Origin: Acholeplasmataceae bacterium UBA5617
Lineage (GTDB): Bacteria; Bacillota_I; Bacilli_A; Acholeplasmatales; Acholeplasmataceae
NCBI GenBank assembly: GCA_002424575.1
Contig: DIKN01000015.1
Span: 1-5,901 of the forward strand
DNA length: 5,901 bases
Direction: 5' to 3'
In this document: positions 5,820-5,901 of the stretch, one piece after another
Layout: the number at the start of each line of letters is the position of its first letter
Position numbering within the stretch: the stretch's first letter is position 1
Translations under genes and position numbers: made by a program
The notes under the pieces: model-generated
Told to the model about the DNA's origin: nothing
Databases searched by the model: none
The model's input: the letters and a program-made list of their open reading frames with translations, nothing else

Positions 5820-5901
5820 GCAAAATCCATGTATAACATGATAAAATGTTGTATGCTATCTATAAAAGAGTGGAATAGCTTGATAATTTTGACTTAAAAA
5901 T

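Larger units (their letters stand above)
5787..5843. repeat. 10-bp direct repeat TAACATGATA (two copies)
   Basis: Exact copies lie at 5787-5796 and 5834-5843, 47 bp apart. On the minus strand each reads TATCATGTTA and so contains a TATCAT -10-like hexamer. The proximal copy is the proposed -10. The distal copy has TTTATA (5866-5861; 4 of 6) 17 bp upstream, so it could be a weaker second promoter. The distal copy also overlaps the dyad CATGT-ATA-ACATG (5828-5840). Confidence 0.4.

Noticed and set aside
5838..5894. Plus-strand promoter-like hexamers (ATGATA 5838-5843 with TATAAA 5861-5866; TTGACT 5889-5894)
   Set aside because: The first pair matches only weakly at -35. The second has no -10 inside the window and its downstream gene is out of view, so a divergent promoter cannot be supported.

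Overview
The window is a 5.9-kb piece of a low-GC, Gram-positive-type chromosome. Every tryptophan I checked is TGG, I see no in-frame TGA, and all five stops are TAA. The standard code therefore applies, and Mycoplasma/Spiroplasma-type recoding is unlikely. The gene set is a GSI-alpha-like glutamine synthetase, a DegV/FakB fatty-acid-binding protein, an M3B oligoendopeptidase, a DUF2784 membrane protein and a DUF2156/Eis-type acyltransferase. This fits Bacillota or the standard-code relatives of mollicutes (for example Acholeplasma/Izemoplasma-like or Erysipelotrichia-like bacteria). The placement is inference and rests on no 16S or marker gene.

Layout. (1) 1-585, +: the last 194 codons of glutamine synthetase, closed by a strong intrinsic terminator (594-625). 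(2) 637-1062, -: a small, unusually AT-rich DUF2784 membrane-protein gene with a non-ATG start and its own well-formed promoter (1113-1141), convergent with glnA. (3) 1063-1275: a divergent intergenic region holding that promoter, an 8-bp inverted repeat and an extended -10 element for the next gene. (4) 1276-2127 and 2136-3884, +: degV-like and pepF-like genes, 8 nt apart and probably co-transcribed. (5) 3891-3920: a hairpin between two convergent genes that looks like a bidirectional terminator. (6) 3927-5756, -: a 609-residue fusion of a DUF2156 (MprF C-terminal type) half and an Eis-like GNAT half. Its promoter (5791-5819) has a perfect 14-bp palindrome between the -35 and -10.

How the genes relate. 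No single pathway joins them. Glutamine synthetase is nitrogen assimilation; DegV brings fatty acids to a kinase for phospholipid synthesis; PepF trims cytoplasmic oligopeptides. The fusion protein is the least understood gene. Both halves belong to families that transfer acyl groups from aminoacyl-tRNA or acetyl-CoA, but its substrate cannot be read from sequence. I found no mobile element, CRISPR array, tRNA or rRNA. The region is mostly ordinary housekeeping; the fusion protein and its palindrome-bearing promoter deserve the most attention.
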